NCBI RefSeq assembly: GCF_900009265.2
Contig: NZ_LR735009.1
Span: 303,362-367,361 of the forward strand
Length of the DNA: 64,000 nt
Origin: Planktothrix paucivesiculata PCC 9631
GTDB taxonomy: Bacteria > Cyanobacteriota > Cyanobacteriia > Cyanobacteriales > Microcoleaceae
Direction of reading: 5' to 3'
The notes under the pieces were generated by a model, which was not told where the DNA came from, ran no database searches, and saw only the letters and a program-made list of their open reading frames with translations. Shown here piece by piece: positions 32,701 to 42,700 of the stretch (its first letter is position 1; each line of letters begins with the position of its first letter). A program made the translations under genes and the position numbers.

Positions 32701-34150
32701 GTTTGGGGGGCAGATCTTCGCTCTGGATACTGGCTATGGCGCCGGATTGTTGGGGATTGGCGGTGTATAAAAACCCCGATTCCCTTAAGGTGATATCAAT
32801 AGTTAAGGGGTCTTCCTCAAAATCATCGTTATTGATGGGAGCGAGGGTGAGGGTGGCGAGGGTACTATTGGCAGGGAAGGAAACACTACCCCCGCTACTG
32901 GTAAAGGTTTCGTTGTCAATAACGGTATAGTTTTCCCCTAGTATCGCCGTTCCTCCGACGGTGAAGTTAACGTTAATGGGTAGGTCTAGGGAACCTCCCG
33001 CCCGTGTAAAGGCATAAACAAAGTTTTCTTCGCTGTTTTCTAGGAGGGTCGGGGGAGCAACGGACAGACTAATCTCGGATGCAGAGGGCCCAATCGGGAA
33101 AACGATGGGCGGCGTCGAATTGGTCGGGGGGAGAGTTCCCGGGGAACTACTATCATTGTCTTGTAGAGTAAGATTAATGCTTTGGGATTCTCCTAGGGTA
33201 GCTCCTCCGGTGGGATTGGCTAAGATTAACTTAAAGATTTCATTGGGTTCGGTTTCTCGATCATCAATAACGGTTAAAGGAATAGGAACGATTTTAAAAG
33301 TTTCGTAAGGTTGGAAGATAATTTCTATCGGTTCTAGGTTAACGTCACTACCGGTGGCGCTGTCTAGTTGTAATTCTAGTTGGGCACTCACCGTATTAAA
33401 CGGGGAACCTGCCCGTCGAATATTGACAAATAGGGCGGGTGTTTCGCCTTCTTGAACAAATAGGGAATCGGTATTGGTAAACTCAATAATTGGGGTAACG
33501 GTTTCGATGGATTGGGTAAAGTTGGCTTGATTATTCAGGGTTGTAGCTTGGGTTTCCTGAACAATAATTAGTTGTTGATTGCTAATTTTATCTTCAATTA
33601 CGGTATCATTTCCCACTTGCACAAACCGCAAATCAGCAAATTTTAATTCGTTGGTTAGTCCAATTAAATCGACTCCAATTCTAAAATCCGTAATACTATC
33701 AACTTCACTATCAATCAGTTCTCGACCGATGACAAATACATCGGAACCTCCTCCACCGGTGAGTTCATTTTTCCCGCTTCCGCTATAGAGAAGGTCGTTT
33801 CCCCTATCTCCAAATAGGCGATCATTTCCACTGCTATCAAATAGGGTATCGTTCCCTTGTCCACCATGGAGGATATCGTCACCTTCGTCGCCACTGAGTT
33901 GATCATCTCCAATATTTCCATAGGCAATATCATCCCCGGTTTCTCCTTTGAGGGTGTCATTTCCCAGATCCCCAAACATCAGATCATTGCCATTACCCCC
34001 GGAAATCAAATCCTGATCTTGCCCGCCATTCAGGGTATCGTTTTCGCCTAATCCTTCTAAAGTGTCGTTTCCTGCAAATCCTAGGATTTCATCGGGTTCA
34101 GGTGTCCCGCTCAGGAAATCATTGCCCGCAGTTCCAATAAGTTGTGCCAT
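29795..34150 (-). CDS. Giant RTX / Calx-beta / beta-helix surface protein
   Basis: 1451 residues without a classical signal peptide. Residues 1-130 are RTX nonapeptide repeats (GGxGxDxLx), unusual in being N-terminal. About 240-1100 hold some seven Calx-beta modules, each closing in (N/I)DDD. Residues about 1120-1440 form a right-handed parallel beta-helix with an entry motif (YATLEGSLRQAILNAES) and repeats such as NSTISNNIGSNGGGI and NSTIANNKGNIGGGVF, ending in a DPLLSPLQNNGGSTPT..DIGAFESQLF tail like the 'choice-of-anchor Q' group. Such proteins are exported through type I systems and bind calcium at the cell surface or sheath. No secretion genes lie nearby. Confidence 0.85.
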   Translation of the reverse strand: MAQLIGTAGNDFLSGTPEPDEILGFAGNDTLEGLGENDTLNGGQDQDLISGGNGNDLMFGDLGNDTLKGETGDDIAYGNIGDDQLSGDEGDDILHGGQGNDTLFDSSGNDRLFGDRGNDLLYSGSGKNELTGGGGSDVFVIGRELIDSEVDSITDFRIGVDLIGLTNELKFADLRFVQVGNDTVIEDKISNQQLIIVQETQATTLNNQANFTQSIETVTPIIEFTNTDSLFVQEGETPALFVNIRRAGSPFNTVSAQLELQLDSATGSDVNLEPIEIIFQPYETFKIVPIPLTVIDDRETEPNEIFKLILANPTGGATLGESQSINLTLQDNDSSSPGTLPPTNSTPPIVFPIGPSASEISLSVAPPTLLENSEENFVYAFTRAGGSLDLPINVNFTVGGTAILGENYTVIDNETFTSSGGSVSFPANSTLATLTLAPINNDDFEEDPLTIDITLRESGFLYTANPQQSGAIASIQSEDLPPKPPVYNFSQPEFSIFEGDPNIPQQATITVNRTFDTSLPSSVRILLTPGLENGGTPGVDIVPTEIFLEFAPGQSENTFQIPIIGDDEIEASEVLTLSFDPEGFQPTGQPGTLHPTANLVINDDDGPTTYDFKQPLFTTLEGNSSNITQLVEVDRSGDINVNSSVEVNVTGTNAIPNVDFVPGPITVSFTPGQIAQTVPITILGNLTPNQNRTLNLSFNPPLGTLVGNLHPTSELLVIDDDNVPTYDFTTNTYQVREGNSDITYGEITVIRSGKVDINSSVTVDLNPAAQNGATSGEDFTPSAIPVEFAPGEISKTVQVTIKGDETSESTETVVLSFSGFDNNGQTGTTVPEAALIIDDDDSPPSYNFAEGSYTVDEGDSTSLFNQVQVIRSGDLTQTSSVDVVLTNGTAIADTDFTPGPQRIQFAANQDRQTVLLGIIGNIKVQPDRNFQLSFANFDNNGLAGENIPTSTVTIKDDDKATLSLTTVEATATEPVTTKVADEQPKNGIYRISRAPDTFGDLTINLTLEPDKISAADYTLTTSTGQTVVVSDTSTATLTLPNDLASMDIILTPIDDIQAEADESLTLVLADGDYKIDPEENTAQVTILANDTAVTQLGDTTSKAAEDYATLEGSLRQAILNAESLPGEDTITFVEQATAGVINLAGALPGVSSDVIFDGPGADQLTIRRDTGGDYNIFTVNGGNVTFEGLKLSNGFPAGTIPNTSSTTTGSRGGAINITSSTSKVKVLDSWLDGNQANNGGAIANSGQLTVQNSTISNNIGSNGGGIIVIDGQVQIINSTIANNKGNIGGGVFNSVADLTITNSTIAFNDAAGNSGGVRNIGGLANLKNTIIASNTSPLDPDVGASIEFAFKSGGNNIIGDGTGGEGLVNGVNNDLVGSGTTPIDPLLSPLQNNGGSTPTLALASTSVAIDTGSGSFASPYTDPGQFDQRGTGFNRIINNTIDIGAFESQLF

Positions 34151-34565
34151 ATTTACGGAGTTTAATTAAAGTTGGTAATTGATTCTAAGTGTGAACCCGG
34201 TTGAATGTCGATTTTTTTGTATTTTAATGATACAAACCACAAGTAAACCCCCATCTGGTGGATAGGTAGATAGAATATCCCCGGGTTGGTTAGTCCTGTA
34301 CGGTCATTTTTCCCTCTAACAGAAATTCTCTTAACATCACCAGGATCTTACCCATAAGTCCCCGGTTTGTTAACAAATCTCAATATTGCAATGGTTAGCG
34401 GTTAGTCGTTTAGTTGCCTCCCATCTTCCTCGATTTGTAACAAACTGTAAAGATTATCCCCAAAACCGTTAAACTTCGTTGCGGGATTATACAGTTTGGC
34501 AACAGACGTGATACCTTCTACCCAGTGACCAAAAAACACAGTTAAGCGTAAAGGGAGAAAAACCT
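34151..34565. other. 415-bp divergent intergenic region
   Basis: This separates the divergent RTX gene and the 65-aa gene. Apart from the HLR1-like site (34434-34452) and AT-rich stretches, I see no gene, hairpin or tandem repeat. GGGAG at 34551-34555 is the ribosome binding site of the small gene. Promoters for both directions should be here but none is clear. Confidence 0.5.
34434..34452 (-). promoter_or_regulatory. HLR1-like (RpaB-type) direct repeat
   Basis: On the minus strand CTTTACAGTTTGTTACAAA fits the cyanobacterial HLR1 consensus (two K-TTACA-WW units 2 bp apart) with one mismatch. It is 283 bp upstream of the RTX gene and 114 bp upstream of the 65-aa gene; which one it would control is unknown. 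Confidence 0.3.
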
Positions 34566-34763
34566 GTGAAGTTAGAGATGGGATACTTAACAGCTTCTGA
34601 TCATCAAGGCGTAAGTGCTTATGTGGCAGATTTACAACTGCATATGACGTTACAGGCTCGTAATTTAGTTCCCAACCTGACGACGGCTCGTGATTCTCGT
34701 GAGCAAATGCTACAACAAACTCAGGCTGACTTGGAAAAATTCGTTTCTCGCCAAACCCTCTAG
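34566..34763 (+). CDS. Small hypothetical protein, 65 aa
   Basis: Starts at GTG 34566, about 10 bp after GGGAG; ATG 34578 is an alternative. The sequence is helical and soluble (SDHQGVSAYVADLQLHMTLQARNLVPNL, then REQMLQQTQADLEKFVSRQTL). I do not recognise a family. It ends 1 bp before the convergent SGNH gene's stop, so the two 3' ends nearly touch. Confidence 0.55.
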   Translation: MKLEMGYLTASDHQGVSAYVADLQLHMTLQARNLVPNLTTARDSREQMLQQTQADLEKFVSRQTL

Positions 34764-34764
34764 T

Positions 34765-35739
34765 TCAGTTTGGGATTAATTGTGGGATTTCGATCGGGTC
34801 ATCGATCAGGAGAACGTCTGACGTTAAGTCGTTTCGGATCGCAATTAAATCGCAATAATCAAAATCCTCTCGTCCTAATGCTTTTAGGGTAATTTTTTTT
34901 AGGGTATCTCCCGGTTTAACTTGATAGGAAATCCAACGGTAGGATTGTCCATCTAGGGGCAATTCTGATGATTTTTGTAACCATTTTTGATATTTAGAAT
35001 CTCGATTTTTGGATAGGCGAGATTCGGTTTGTTTGAGGGCAAATTGCCAAACTTTGTAACCTTCTAGGTTCAGGTGTAAGCCATCGGTTGTGAGTTCAGA
35101 ACGGAGATTTCCCTGGGTGTTGGTAAATCTTTGGTAAAAGTCTAAATAGATGCTTCCTTGGTCGTTAACTTGTTGGGCTAACTTTTGATTGAGTTCTTTA
35201 ATTAAAGAGTTTAGAATCGAAAAATTTAGGGTTTCTGAAGGGAGTTGAGTCGGAAAAATAGATTGAACTAGAATACGGGTATTAGGATAATGGTATTGTA
35301 AATAATCGATTATTTTTTGATGGTTTTCTAATATCTCTTTAACTGTAACTTGTCTTTTTAAATCATTAATTCCAGCTAAAATATAAATATTATTAGGATT
35401 ATTTTTAGCAAAAATATCCAGACGTTTTAAGATTCCGCTTGTCGTATCCCCTGAAATACCTTGATTTAACCATAATATTCCCGATGGTAATAAATTATTG
35501 GGAAACCACATACTAAGGGAATCTCCTAATAAAATATTCAGACGAGATGAATCGGAATTTTTGGCAATTTTATCTTGGATTAAATCAGATTCTTGCTTTA
35601 ATATATCTAGCCAATCTTGATAATTTAGTTGGTCAATTTCATCATCTAAATTAGTATAAATTTGACTTTTATATATGGCAAAAAGTCGCTTTTGGTACAT
35701 TTCAATGCCAGTTTTTGGTATCATAAAATAATCAGTCAT
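34765..35739 (-). CDS. SGNH/GDSL hydrolase with C-terminal LysM-like domain
   Basis: 324 residues. SGNH blocks are all present: LLGDSLSMWF (Ser), NQGISGDTT (Gly), ILAGINDLK (Asn) and TTDGLHLNLEGY (Asp/His). A C-terminal module (WISYQVKPGDTLKKITLKAL..FDYCDLIAIRNDL) resembles LysM. It is an esterase/lipase-type enzyme, possibly acting on cell-wall or extracellular esters, though no signal peptide is visible. The first Met lies at the border of a simple repeat (..TCAGTCATCAG..), which encodes MTDY; Met6 at 35724 may be the native start. Confidence 0.8.
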   Translation of the reverse strand: MTDYFMIPKTGIEMYQKRLFAIYKSQIYTNLDDEIDQLNYQDWLDILKQESDLIQDKIAKNSDSSRLNILLGDSLSMWFPNNLLPSGILWLNQGISGDTTSGILKRLDIFAKNNPNNIYILAGINDLKRQVTVKEILENHQKIIDYLQYHYPNTRILVQSIFPTQLPSETLNFSILNSLIKELNQKLAQQVNDQGSIYLDFYQRFTNTQGNLRSELTTDGLHLNLEGYKVWQFALKQTESRLSKNRDSKYQKWLQKSSELPLDGQSYRWISYQVKPGDTLKKITLKALGREDFDYCDLIAIRNDLTSDVLLIDDPIEIPQLIPN

Positions 35740-36068
35740 CAGTCATCAGTCATCAGTCATCAGTCATCAGTTATTAATTATCAATATTAGTTATTAGTTA
35801 TTAGTTGCTGGTTATCAATCATTAGTTATTAGTTATTATAGTAAATAGTTGATTTTAAGTTATCAGTTAATAGTTGTCATTGAAGAACTATTTTTAAGTT
35901 ATCAGTTAATAGTTGTCATTGAAGAACTATTTTTAAGTTAACTACAATAAGCAGTTAACTTAAAACAGCTAAGAACCAGTTTATAATCGGTGATTTTCAA
36001 CTTAAATTATTAACCTGGCAACTGATAACTGGTAACTAATAACTGGTAACTGATAACTGATAACTGAT
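35740..36068. repeat. 329-bp block of simple TTAGTTATTAGTTATCAGT repeats
   Basis: The whole gap between the SGNH gene and petH is repetitive: CAGTCAT units (35740-35770), TTAGTTATTAGTT units, a perfect tandem pair of 39 bp (35853-35891 and 35892-35930), and (T)AACTG(A/G)TAACTGATAACTGA units up to the petH stop. No gene. Confidence 0.8.
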
Positions 36069-37328
<1,260 letters not shown>

Positions 37329-37563
37329 TCACTTGCTGGTTTTTTTTACGTGCGATGGACGGAAACAGTCAGATATTAACCTTCCCTCTCACACTAGCTT
37401 GAGGGCCGTTACTGTTGTCAATTTGCACTTTGCACTATTTTACAGCTTAGTGTTCATCGGCTAATCGGAATTAATTCCAGGGAAGATCAGCTGGGGGGAA
37501 GCGCGCTATAAAAATTTGTGACAGAATACATTTGACCTATTGCTTTCAACTGGATATTTTTTG

Positions 37564-38364
37564 ATGATCATGGGGATTCTACCTTGGGTGTTATTAGCAA
37601 CATTAGGACTAGCTGCGGGAACAACGGCCGGATTACTCGGGATTGGTGGGGGAATGTTAGTTGTCCCTGGGTTATTTTATATTTTTAATTTAATGGACTT
37701 TCCGCCCGATCTGGTGATGCACAGTGCGATCGCCACTTCCATGAGTATAATGACTTTTACGGCGACTTCTTCGATTGTGGCACACCATTCTAAAGGGGAT
37801 GTGCAATGGGGAGTTTTTTGGAAAATTATTCCGGGGATTTTATTAGGAGTTTTATTAGGTGCTTTATTAGATGATACTTTATCCAGTGCCGTACTAAAAA
37901 TTATTTTTGGATTATTTTTATTATTGATTTCAGTTAAACTATTGTTAGATTTTAAACCCAAAGCAAAGTTGGAATCCTTACCCGGATTAGCCATAATCAA
38001 CGCCGTCGGGTTAGGAATTGGTTTTAAGTCAGGTCTTCTAGGAGTCGGAGGCGGTGCAATTAGTGTTCCTTTTTTAATTTATTGTGGATTACCCATGTAC
38101 GAAGTGGTGGGTACATCTTCATCTTTTAGTTTACCGATTTCCATTTTAGGAACCTTGGCTTTTCTGTTATCTTCTCATGGTGAGGCTTTTTTTCCGGGGT
38201 TTATTGGATATATTTACTGGCCATCATTATTATTAATTGCCCCATTTACAATCTTAGGAGCTTTTTTAGGGACATCACTTTCCCATTTAATTTCAGGGGA
38301 AAAGTTACGGACGGCTTTTGCTTTATTTTTATTATTCATTAGTTTAAATATGTTATTGAGTTAA
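37564..38364 (+). CDS. TauE/SafE family sulfite/anion exporter
   Basis: 266 residues from ATG 37564 (MIMGILPW); ATG 37570 and an upstream TTG 37540 are alternatives. About eight membrane segments with the two-fold internal repeat of the family: AGLLGIGGGMLVVPGLFYI in the first half and SGLLGVGGGAISVPFLIY in the second. The family moves sulfite, sulfonates or other organic anions; the substrate is not readable from sequence. It is divergent from petH with a gap of about 290 bp that shows no repeat. Confidence 0.88.
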   Translation: MIMGILPWVLLATLGLAAGTTAGLLGIGGGMLVVPGLFYIFNLMDFPPDLVMHSAIATSMSIMTFTATSSIVAHHSKGDVQWGVFWKIIPGILLGVLLGALLDDTLSSAVLKIIFGLFLLLISVKLLLDFKPKAKLESLPGLAIINAVGLGIGFKSGLLGVGGGAISVPFLIYCGLPMYEVVGTSSSFSLPISILGTLAFLLSSHGEAFFPGFIGYIYWPSLLLIAPFTILGAFLGTSLSHLISGEKLRTAFALFLLFISLNMLLS

Positions 38365-38391
38365 AACCCCAGGGTATTTACAGATAGGGAG

Positions 38392-38438
38392 GGAATAGGG
38401 AACAGGGAACAGGGAACAGGGAACAGGGAATAGGGAAC
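38392..38438. repeat. Tandem GGGAACA repeats
   Basis: Five to six consecutive GGGAACA/GGGAATA units, the same unit as at 8741 and 63895. Confidence 0.85.
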
Positions 38439-38468
38439 ACAACTCAAATAGAATTGATATATTATTTT

Positions 38469-39482
38469 TTATTCATTGAGAAATTCAGCTTCACAGATAG
38501 TTGATTCCCTTTGTTGTAGGTCTTCAGCATCCCATAATCCATTCAGAAATGTAGTATAAAAATATTCTCCCCCGTGTTGCATATCAACTTTAGGAGAATT
38601 TTTAGCATAGGGACTCGAATCGGAAATCCCCCGTTGTGCTTGATAATGAATATAGGTATCTGAATTAACACACATCACATGATAAAAGTCTTTATTGGCT
38701 CCCGATTCATCTCCTAGCTTATAACGAGATAACCCTCGATTCAAATAGGCTTTAATAAAGTTGGGGTCAATATTTAGAGCTTGATCAAAGTCATCAATTG
38801 CTGCTTGATATTGTTTTAAATTATGGTAAACACAACCTCGGTTATAATAGGCGTAAACATTATAAGCATCAATTTGTAATGCTCGGTTATAATCTCGGAT
38901 AGCCCGATCATGATTGCCTAATTGATAATGACATAATCCTCGATTAATATAGGCTTTAATATAATTCAATTCTAATTCAGTAGTTTTATTGAAATCATCT
39001 AAAGCCTTTTCTTTGATTCCTAATAAATAAAAAGCTCGACCCCGATTATAATAGGTTTTATGATTCTCAGGATTTAAAGATAGAGCTTGATTGTAATTAT
39101 CAATAGCATTTTGATATTGTCCTGATTGGGCGATCGCTAATCCCAAATTATTATAAACCGCATCACTTTGGGGATTAAAACTAAGAGCAATTTTAAAGTC
39201 TTGAATCGCTTTTTCATATTTGCCTAAATGTCTCCAAGCATTCCCTCGATTCAAATAAGCATCAGGTAACTTGGGTTCCAGTTGTAAGGCTTTTGTTAAA
39301 TCACTAACCGCTTTTTGATAATCTTTTAAATAATAATAAACTAGACCCCTATTATTATAAGCACTAGCATAATTAGGGTTTAATTTAATCACTTGATCAA
39401 AATCCTTCAAAGCACCATGATAATTACCTTGGCGTGCTTTTTTTAAGCCTTGGTCATAAAATTTTTTGCTATTATTAAACAT
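38469..39482 (-). CDS. Tetratricopeptide-repeat protein
   Basis: 337 residues with about eight TPR units from residue 5 to 280 (for example YASAYNNRGLVYYYLKDYQKAV and IKAYINRGLCHYQLGNHDRA). The tail from about residue 285 is not TPR and contains YHVMCVNSDTYIHYQAQRGIS. TPRs scaffold protein complexes; the partner is unknown. No signal peptide or membrane segment. It is a single gene between the TauE gene (convergent) and leuS. Confidence 0.85.
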   Translation of the reverse strand: MFNNSKKFYDQGLKKARQGNYHGALKDFDQVIKLNPNYASAYNNRGLVYYYLKDYQKAVSDLTKALQLEPKLPDAYLNRGNAWRHLGKYEKAIQDFKIALSFNPQSDAVYNNLGLAIAQSGQYQNAIDNYNQALSLNPENHKTYYNRGRAFYLLGIKEKALDDFNKTTELELNYIKAYINRGLCHYQLGNHDRAIRDYNRALQIDAYNVYAYYNRGCVYHNLKQYQAAIDDFDQALNIDPNFIKAYLNRGLSRYKLGDESGANKDFYHVMCVNSDTYIHYQAQRGISDSSPYAKNSPKVDMQHGGEYFYTTFLNGLWDAEDLQQRESTICEAEFLNE

Positions 39483-39744
39483 GAAATTTCCTTTTTCAAC
39501 AATTAAGATCAGTTGATTTTTTATAGAAAGACTAAACTTGATTAAAGATAAGCAAGCTATACCAAAATTTTTGAGCTTCTCATCCCTTCATGATCAAGTT
39601 ACCTACGCAAAATTTGAGACTCGTAAACCGTTTTTTGTGGTCGTCTGATTATCCGTATTATCCATGATATCAAATTTAGAATATATTGTGTTCGTTCCCC
39701 AGTCTGGTGTTATCAATCCTAATCCCTCATTTATTCTGAATAAA

Positions 39745-39778
39745 AAACCCCCAAACCGGAAAAATTTGGAGGAATCTT
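39745..39778 (-). terminator. Rho-independent terminator of leuS
   Basis: On the minus strand, CCTCCAAA..TTTGGGGG forms a stem followed by a TTTTTTATT run, 22 bp after the leuS stop. The rest of the 318-bp gap (39483-39800) shows no gene. Confidence 0.7.
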
Positions 39779-39800
39779 AAAGTATTTTAACCTGGCTGAG

Positions 39801-42611
39801 TTAGACTACAACAAAATTAACTAATTTTCCCGGGACAACAATCACTTTTTTAATGGTTTTATCTCCAATATGACGTTGACTGACTTCAGAATTTCGGGCA
39901 TATTCTTCTAAAGTTTGGTGATCGGCCGTTGCTGGGACTTGCAGCGTCCCACGGGTTTTTCCATTAATTTGAATCACTAAGGTAATTTCATCCACTACTA
40001 AGGCTTCTGGCTCATGCTCAGGCCATATTTGAGTATGAATTGAACCCGTTTTTCCAATCAATTGCCATAATTCCTCCGCAATATGGGGAGCGAAGGGAGC
40101 TAATAATTTCAACAGGGTTTCAATGCCTTCAGAATAAACGATAGACTCCTTACAATTCGCCTCTGATAAAGCATTACTAAGTTTCATCAATTCAGATACA
40201 GCAGTATTAAATTGATAGTCTCCGTTTAAATCCTCGCTGACTTCTTTAATAGCCGTATGAATCGCCCGTTTTAAGTCTTTTTCGACTTTACTTAATTCTC
40301 GATTCTTAGGTTTAGAAGTGGTAATTTCAGCAAATTCAGTAACAATTCTCCAAACCCGATTTAAGAAGCGAAATTGTCCCTCAACATCGGCATCATCCCA
40401 TTCTAAATCCTTCTCAGGAGGGGCTTTAAATAGAATAAACATTCGGGCGGTATCAGCCCCATATTTACCCATCACTTCTAATGGATCAACCCCATTATAT
40501 TTAGATTTAGACATCTTCTCATAGAAGACTTCTAACTTTTCTCCCGTTGTCGGATCTTGGGGATTACTCGGACTCACTTGGGAAGCGGAAAAATACTTTC
40601 CAGTGGTGCGGTTTTTATAGGTAATTCCCTGCACCATCCCTTGAGTTAATAACTTTTCAAAGGGCTCTTTACAATGTAATAATCCGCGATCGCGCACCAC
40701 TTTAGTAAAGAATCGAGAATACAATAAATGCAAAATGGCGTGTTCAATACCGCCCACATATTGATCTACCCCCATCCAATCATTAGTAATCGCTGGATTG
40801 AAGACTTGTTGATCATTTTTGGCATCGGGATAGCGCAGATAATACCAAGAAGAATCAATAAACGTATCCATGGTGTCGGTTTCCCGTTTAGCCGGAGTTC
40901 CACAACTCGGACAAGGTACATTAATCCAATCTTCTAATTGGGCTAAAGGAGATAAACCTCGACCACTAAATTTGACATTTTCCGGCAATTTTACAGGTAA
41001 ATCTTGATCAGGAACAGCCACCGCCCCACAATTCGGACAATGAATAATCGGGATCGGAGTTCCCCAATAGCGTTGACGGGAAATCAACCAATCTCTGAGG
41101 CGATATTGAATAATTCCTTTGCCATATCCTTCATCTTCTGCATACTCAATAATCGCTTGTTTGGCGTGTTCGGAATGTTCCCCACTAAAATTACAGGATT
41201 CGACTAAAATTCCTGTCCCCGTATAGGCCGTTGTGATCCGATCATTTTCCTCATTATCATTATCCGCATCATCGGGAACAATCACTTGTTTGATGGGTAA
41301 ATCATATTGAGTGGCAAATTGAAAATCACGCAGATCATGGGCTGGAACTCCCATCACTGCGCCTGTTCCATATCCATATAAAACATAATCCGCAATCCAA
41401 ATCGGAATTTCTTCTTCATTAAAAGGATTAAGGACTTTTCCCCCGGTAGGAACGCCGCGTTTTGGTTTATCTTCCGAGGTGCGATCGGTTTGGCTTTCGT
41501 TTTTAACCTCTTGAATAAATGCTTCTACGGCGGCTTTTTGTTCGGGAGTTGTTACCTGAGCAACTAAGGGATGTTCCGGGGCTAATACCACATAGGAAAC
41601 TCCATAAACCGTATCAGGACGGGTTGTGAAGACAGAGATTTTTTCATCATCAGGACAAGTGCTCGAGACAGAGATTTTTTCATTCGATATCTCTGGACTA
41701 TGTTGGGGATGATTTTCCAACCACCGCTTATTGCGATCATGTAGCCAACTTCCTCGAACAAAATCTCGGCATCTCATTTCTGAAATACTTCTGCGACTAT
41801 CCAGAAACCAGGATTTAAAAGGGTTGCTTACCTTTTTTTGATTTGTAGTTTTCTGTATAGGCACAATGGGGGTAGGCACAATGGGGATAGGCACAATGGG
41901 AAATTCTAACTGCGCCCCAATGGATTGTCCGATCCAGTTAGCTTGCATTAATTTAACCCGTTCCGGCCAACCGTTTAAATGCTCTAAATCATTGAGCAAT
42001 TCATTTGCATAATCGGTAATTTTTAGGAACCATTGACGCAATAATTTTTGTTCAACAATAGCCCCAGACCGCCAAGATCTTCCCTCATTATCGACTTGTT
42101 CATTAGCCAGCACCGTTTGATCAATTGGGTCCCAATTCACCGCGGCTTCTTTTTGATAGGCGAGTCCACACTTATAGAATTGTAAAAACAGCCATTGTGT
42201 CCAACGGTAATATTCCGGGGAACAGGTGGTCACTTCCTTTTCCCAATCAATGGAGAACCCTAACTTTTGCAGTTGTTCCCGCATTTGGGCAATATTTTGA
42301 TATGTCCATTCCGCCGGAGGAATTCCTCGGTCAATGGCGGCATTTTCGGCAGGGAGTCCAAAGGCGTCCCACCCCATCGGATGTAAGACACGATAGCCTT
42401 GCATCCGTTTGAGTCGGGCGATCACGTCAGTAATGGTGTAATTGCGAACGTGACCCATGTGTAGACTCCCCGACGGATAGGGGAACATGGAGAGTGCGTA
42501 AAATTTGGGCTTATTTTTATCGGTTGGGGTTTTATACAACCCCTGTTCTTCCCAGGTTTGTTGCCACTTTTGTTCGAGGGATGCAGGATGATATCGAGAC
42601 TCCACAGCCAT
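39801..42611 (-). CDS. leuS: Leucyl-tRNA synthetase with an extra insertion
   Basis: 936 residues; bacterial LeuRS is usually about 850-870. The class I motif is [15 protein letters not shown] (His51 and His54) and KMSKS is in [13 protein letters not shown]. The editing (CP1) domain motif [14 protein letters not shown] and the tail with [10 protein letters not shown] are normal. An extra ~80 residues lie at about 235-315, between GAQLEFPI and the editing-domain motif (separate entry). The zinc-ribbon [18 protein letters not shown] is present. It charges tRNA-Leu and edits mischarged products. It starts at ATG 42611; a terminator follows. Confidence 0.95.
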   Translation of the reverse strand: MAVESRYHPASLEQKWQQTWEEQGLYKTPTDKNKPKFYALSMFPYPSGSLHMGHVRNYTITDVIARLKRMQGYRVLHPMGWDAFGLPAENAAIDRGIPPAEWTYQNIAQMREQLQKLGFSIDWEKEVTTCSPEYYRWTQWLFLQFYKCGLAYQKEAAVNWDPIDQTVLANEQVDNEGRSWRSGAIVEQKLLRQWFLKITDYANELLNDLEHLNGWPERVKLMQANWIGQSIGAQLEFPIVPIPIVPTPIVPIQKTTNQKKVSNPFKSWFLDSRRSISEMRCRDFVRGSWLHDRNKRWLENHPQHSPEISNEKISVSSTCPDDEKISVFTTRPDTVYGVSYVVLAPEHPLVAQVTTPEQKAAVEAFIQEVKNESQTDRTSEDKPKRGVPTGGKVLNPFNEEEIPIWIADYVLYGYGTGAVMGVPAHDLRDFQFATQYDLPIKQVIVPDDADNDNEENDRITTAYTGTGILVESCNFSGEHSEHAKQAIIEYAEDEGYGKGIIQYRLRDWLISRQRYWGTPIPIIHCPNCGAVAVPDQDLPVKLPENVKFSGRGLSPLAQLEDWINVPCPSCGTPAKRETDTMDTFIDSSWYYLRYPDAKNDQQVFNPAITNDWMGVDQYVGGIEHAILHLLYSRFFTKVVRDRGLLHCKEPFEKLLTQGMVQGITYKNRTTGKYFSASQVSPSNPQDPTTGEKLEVFYEKMSKSKYNGVDPLEVMGKYGADTARMFILFKAPPEKDLEWDDADVEGQFRFLNRVWRIVTEFAEITTSKPKNRELSKVEKDLKRAIHTAIKEVSEDLNGDYQFNTAVSELMKLSNALSEANCKESIVYSEGIETLLKLLAPFAPHIAEELWQLIGKTGSIHTQIWPEHEPEALVVDEITLVIQINGKTRGTLQVPATADHQTLEEYARNSEVSQRHIGDKTIKKVIVVPGKLVNFVVV
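41631..41917 (-). other. Low-complexity/duplicated insertion inside leuS
   Basis: In frame within the editing domain. It has three parts: GGCACAATGGGG-type tandem units coding [13 protein letters not shown] (about 41868-41912), a ~150-bp stretch coding [18 protein letters not shown] and [18 protein letters not shown], and a perfect 17-bp direct repeat GACAGAGATTTTTTCAT at 41631-41647 and 41667-41683 that duplicates the codons for EKISV. The reading frame stays open throughout. Confidence 0.75.
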
Positions 42612-42700
42612 ACTTTGTGCCGGATACGTTTTCTTATTTGTTTATTATTTTTACATATGGGTGAGGTTATCCCCCACCGATTTCGCCTGACTATACAAAC

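Noticed and set aside
29925..33788. Several plus-strand frames of 60-140 codons in the RTX gene
   Set aside because: All lie antisense to a clear 1451-residue multidomain gene and show low-complexity Leu/Pro/Ser content.
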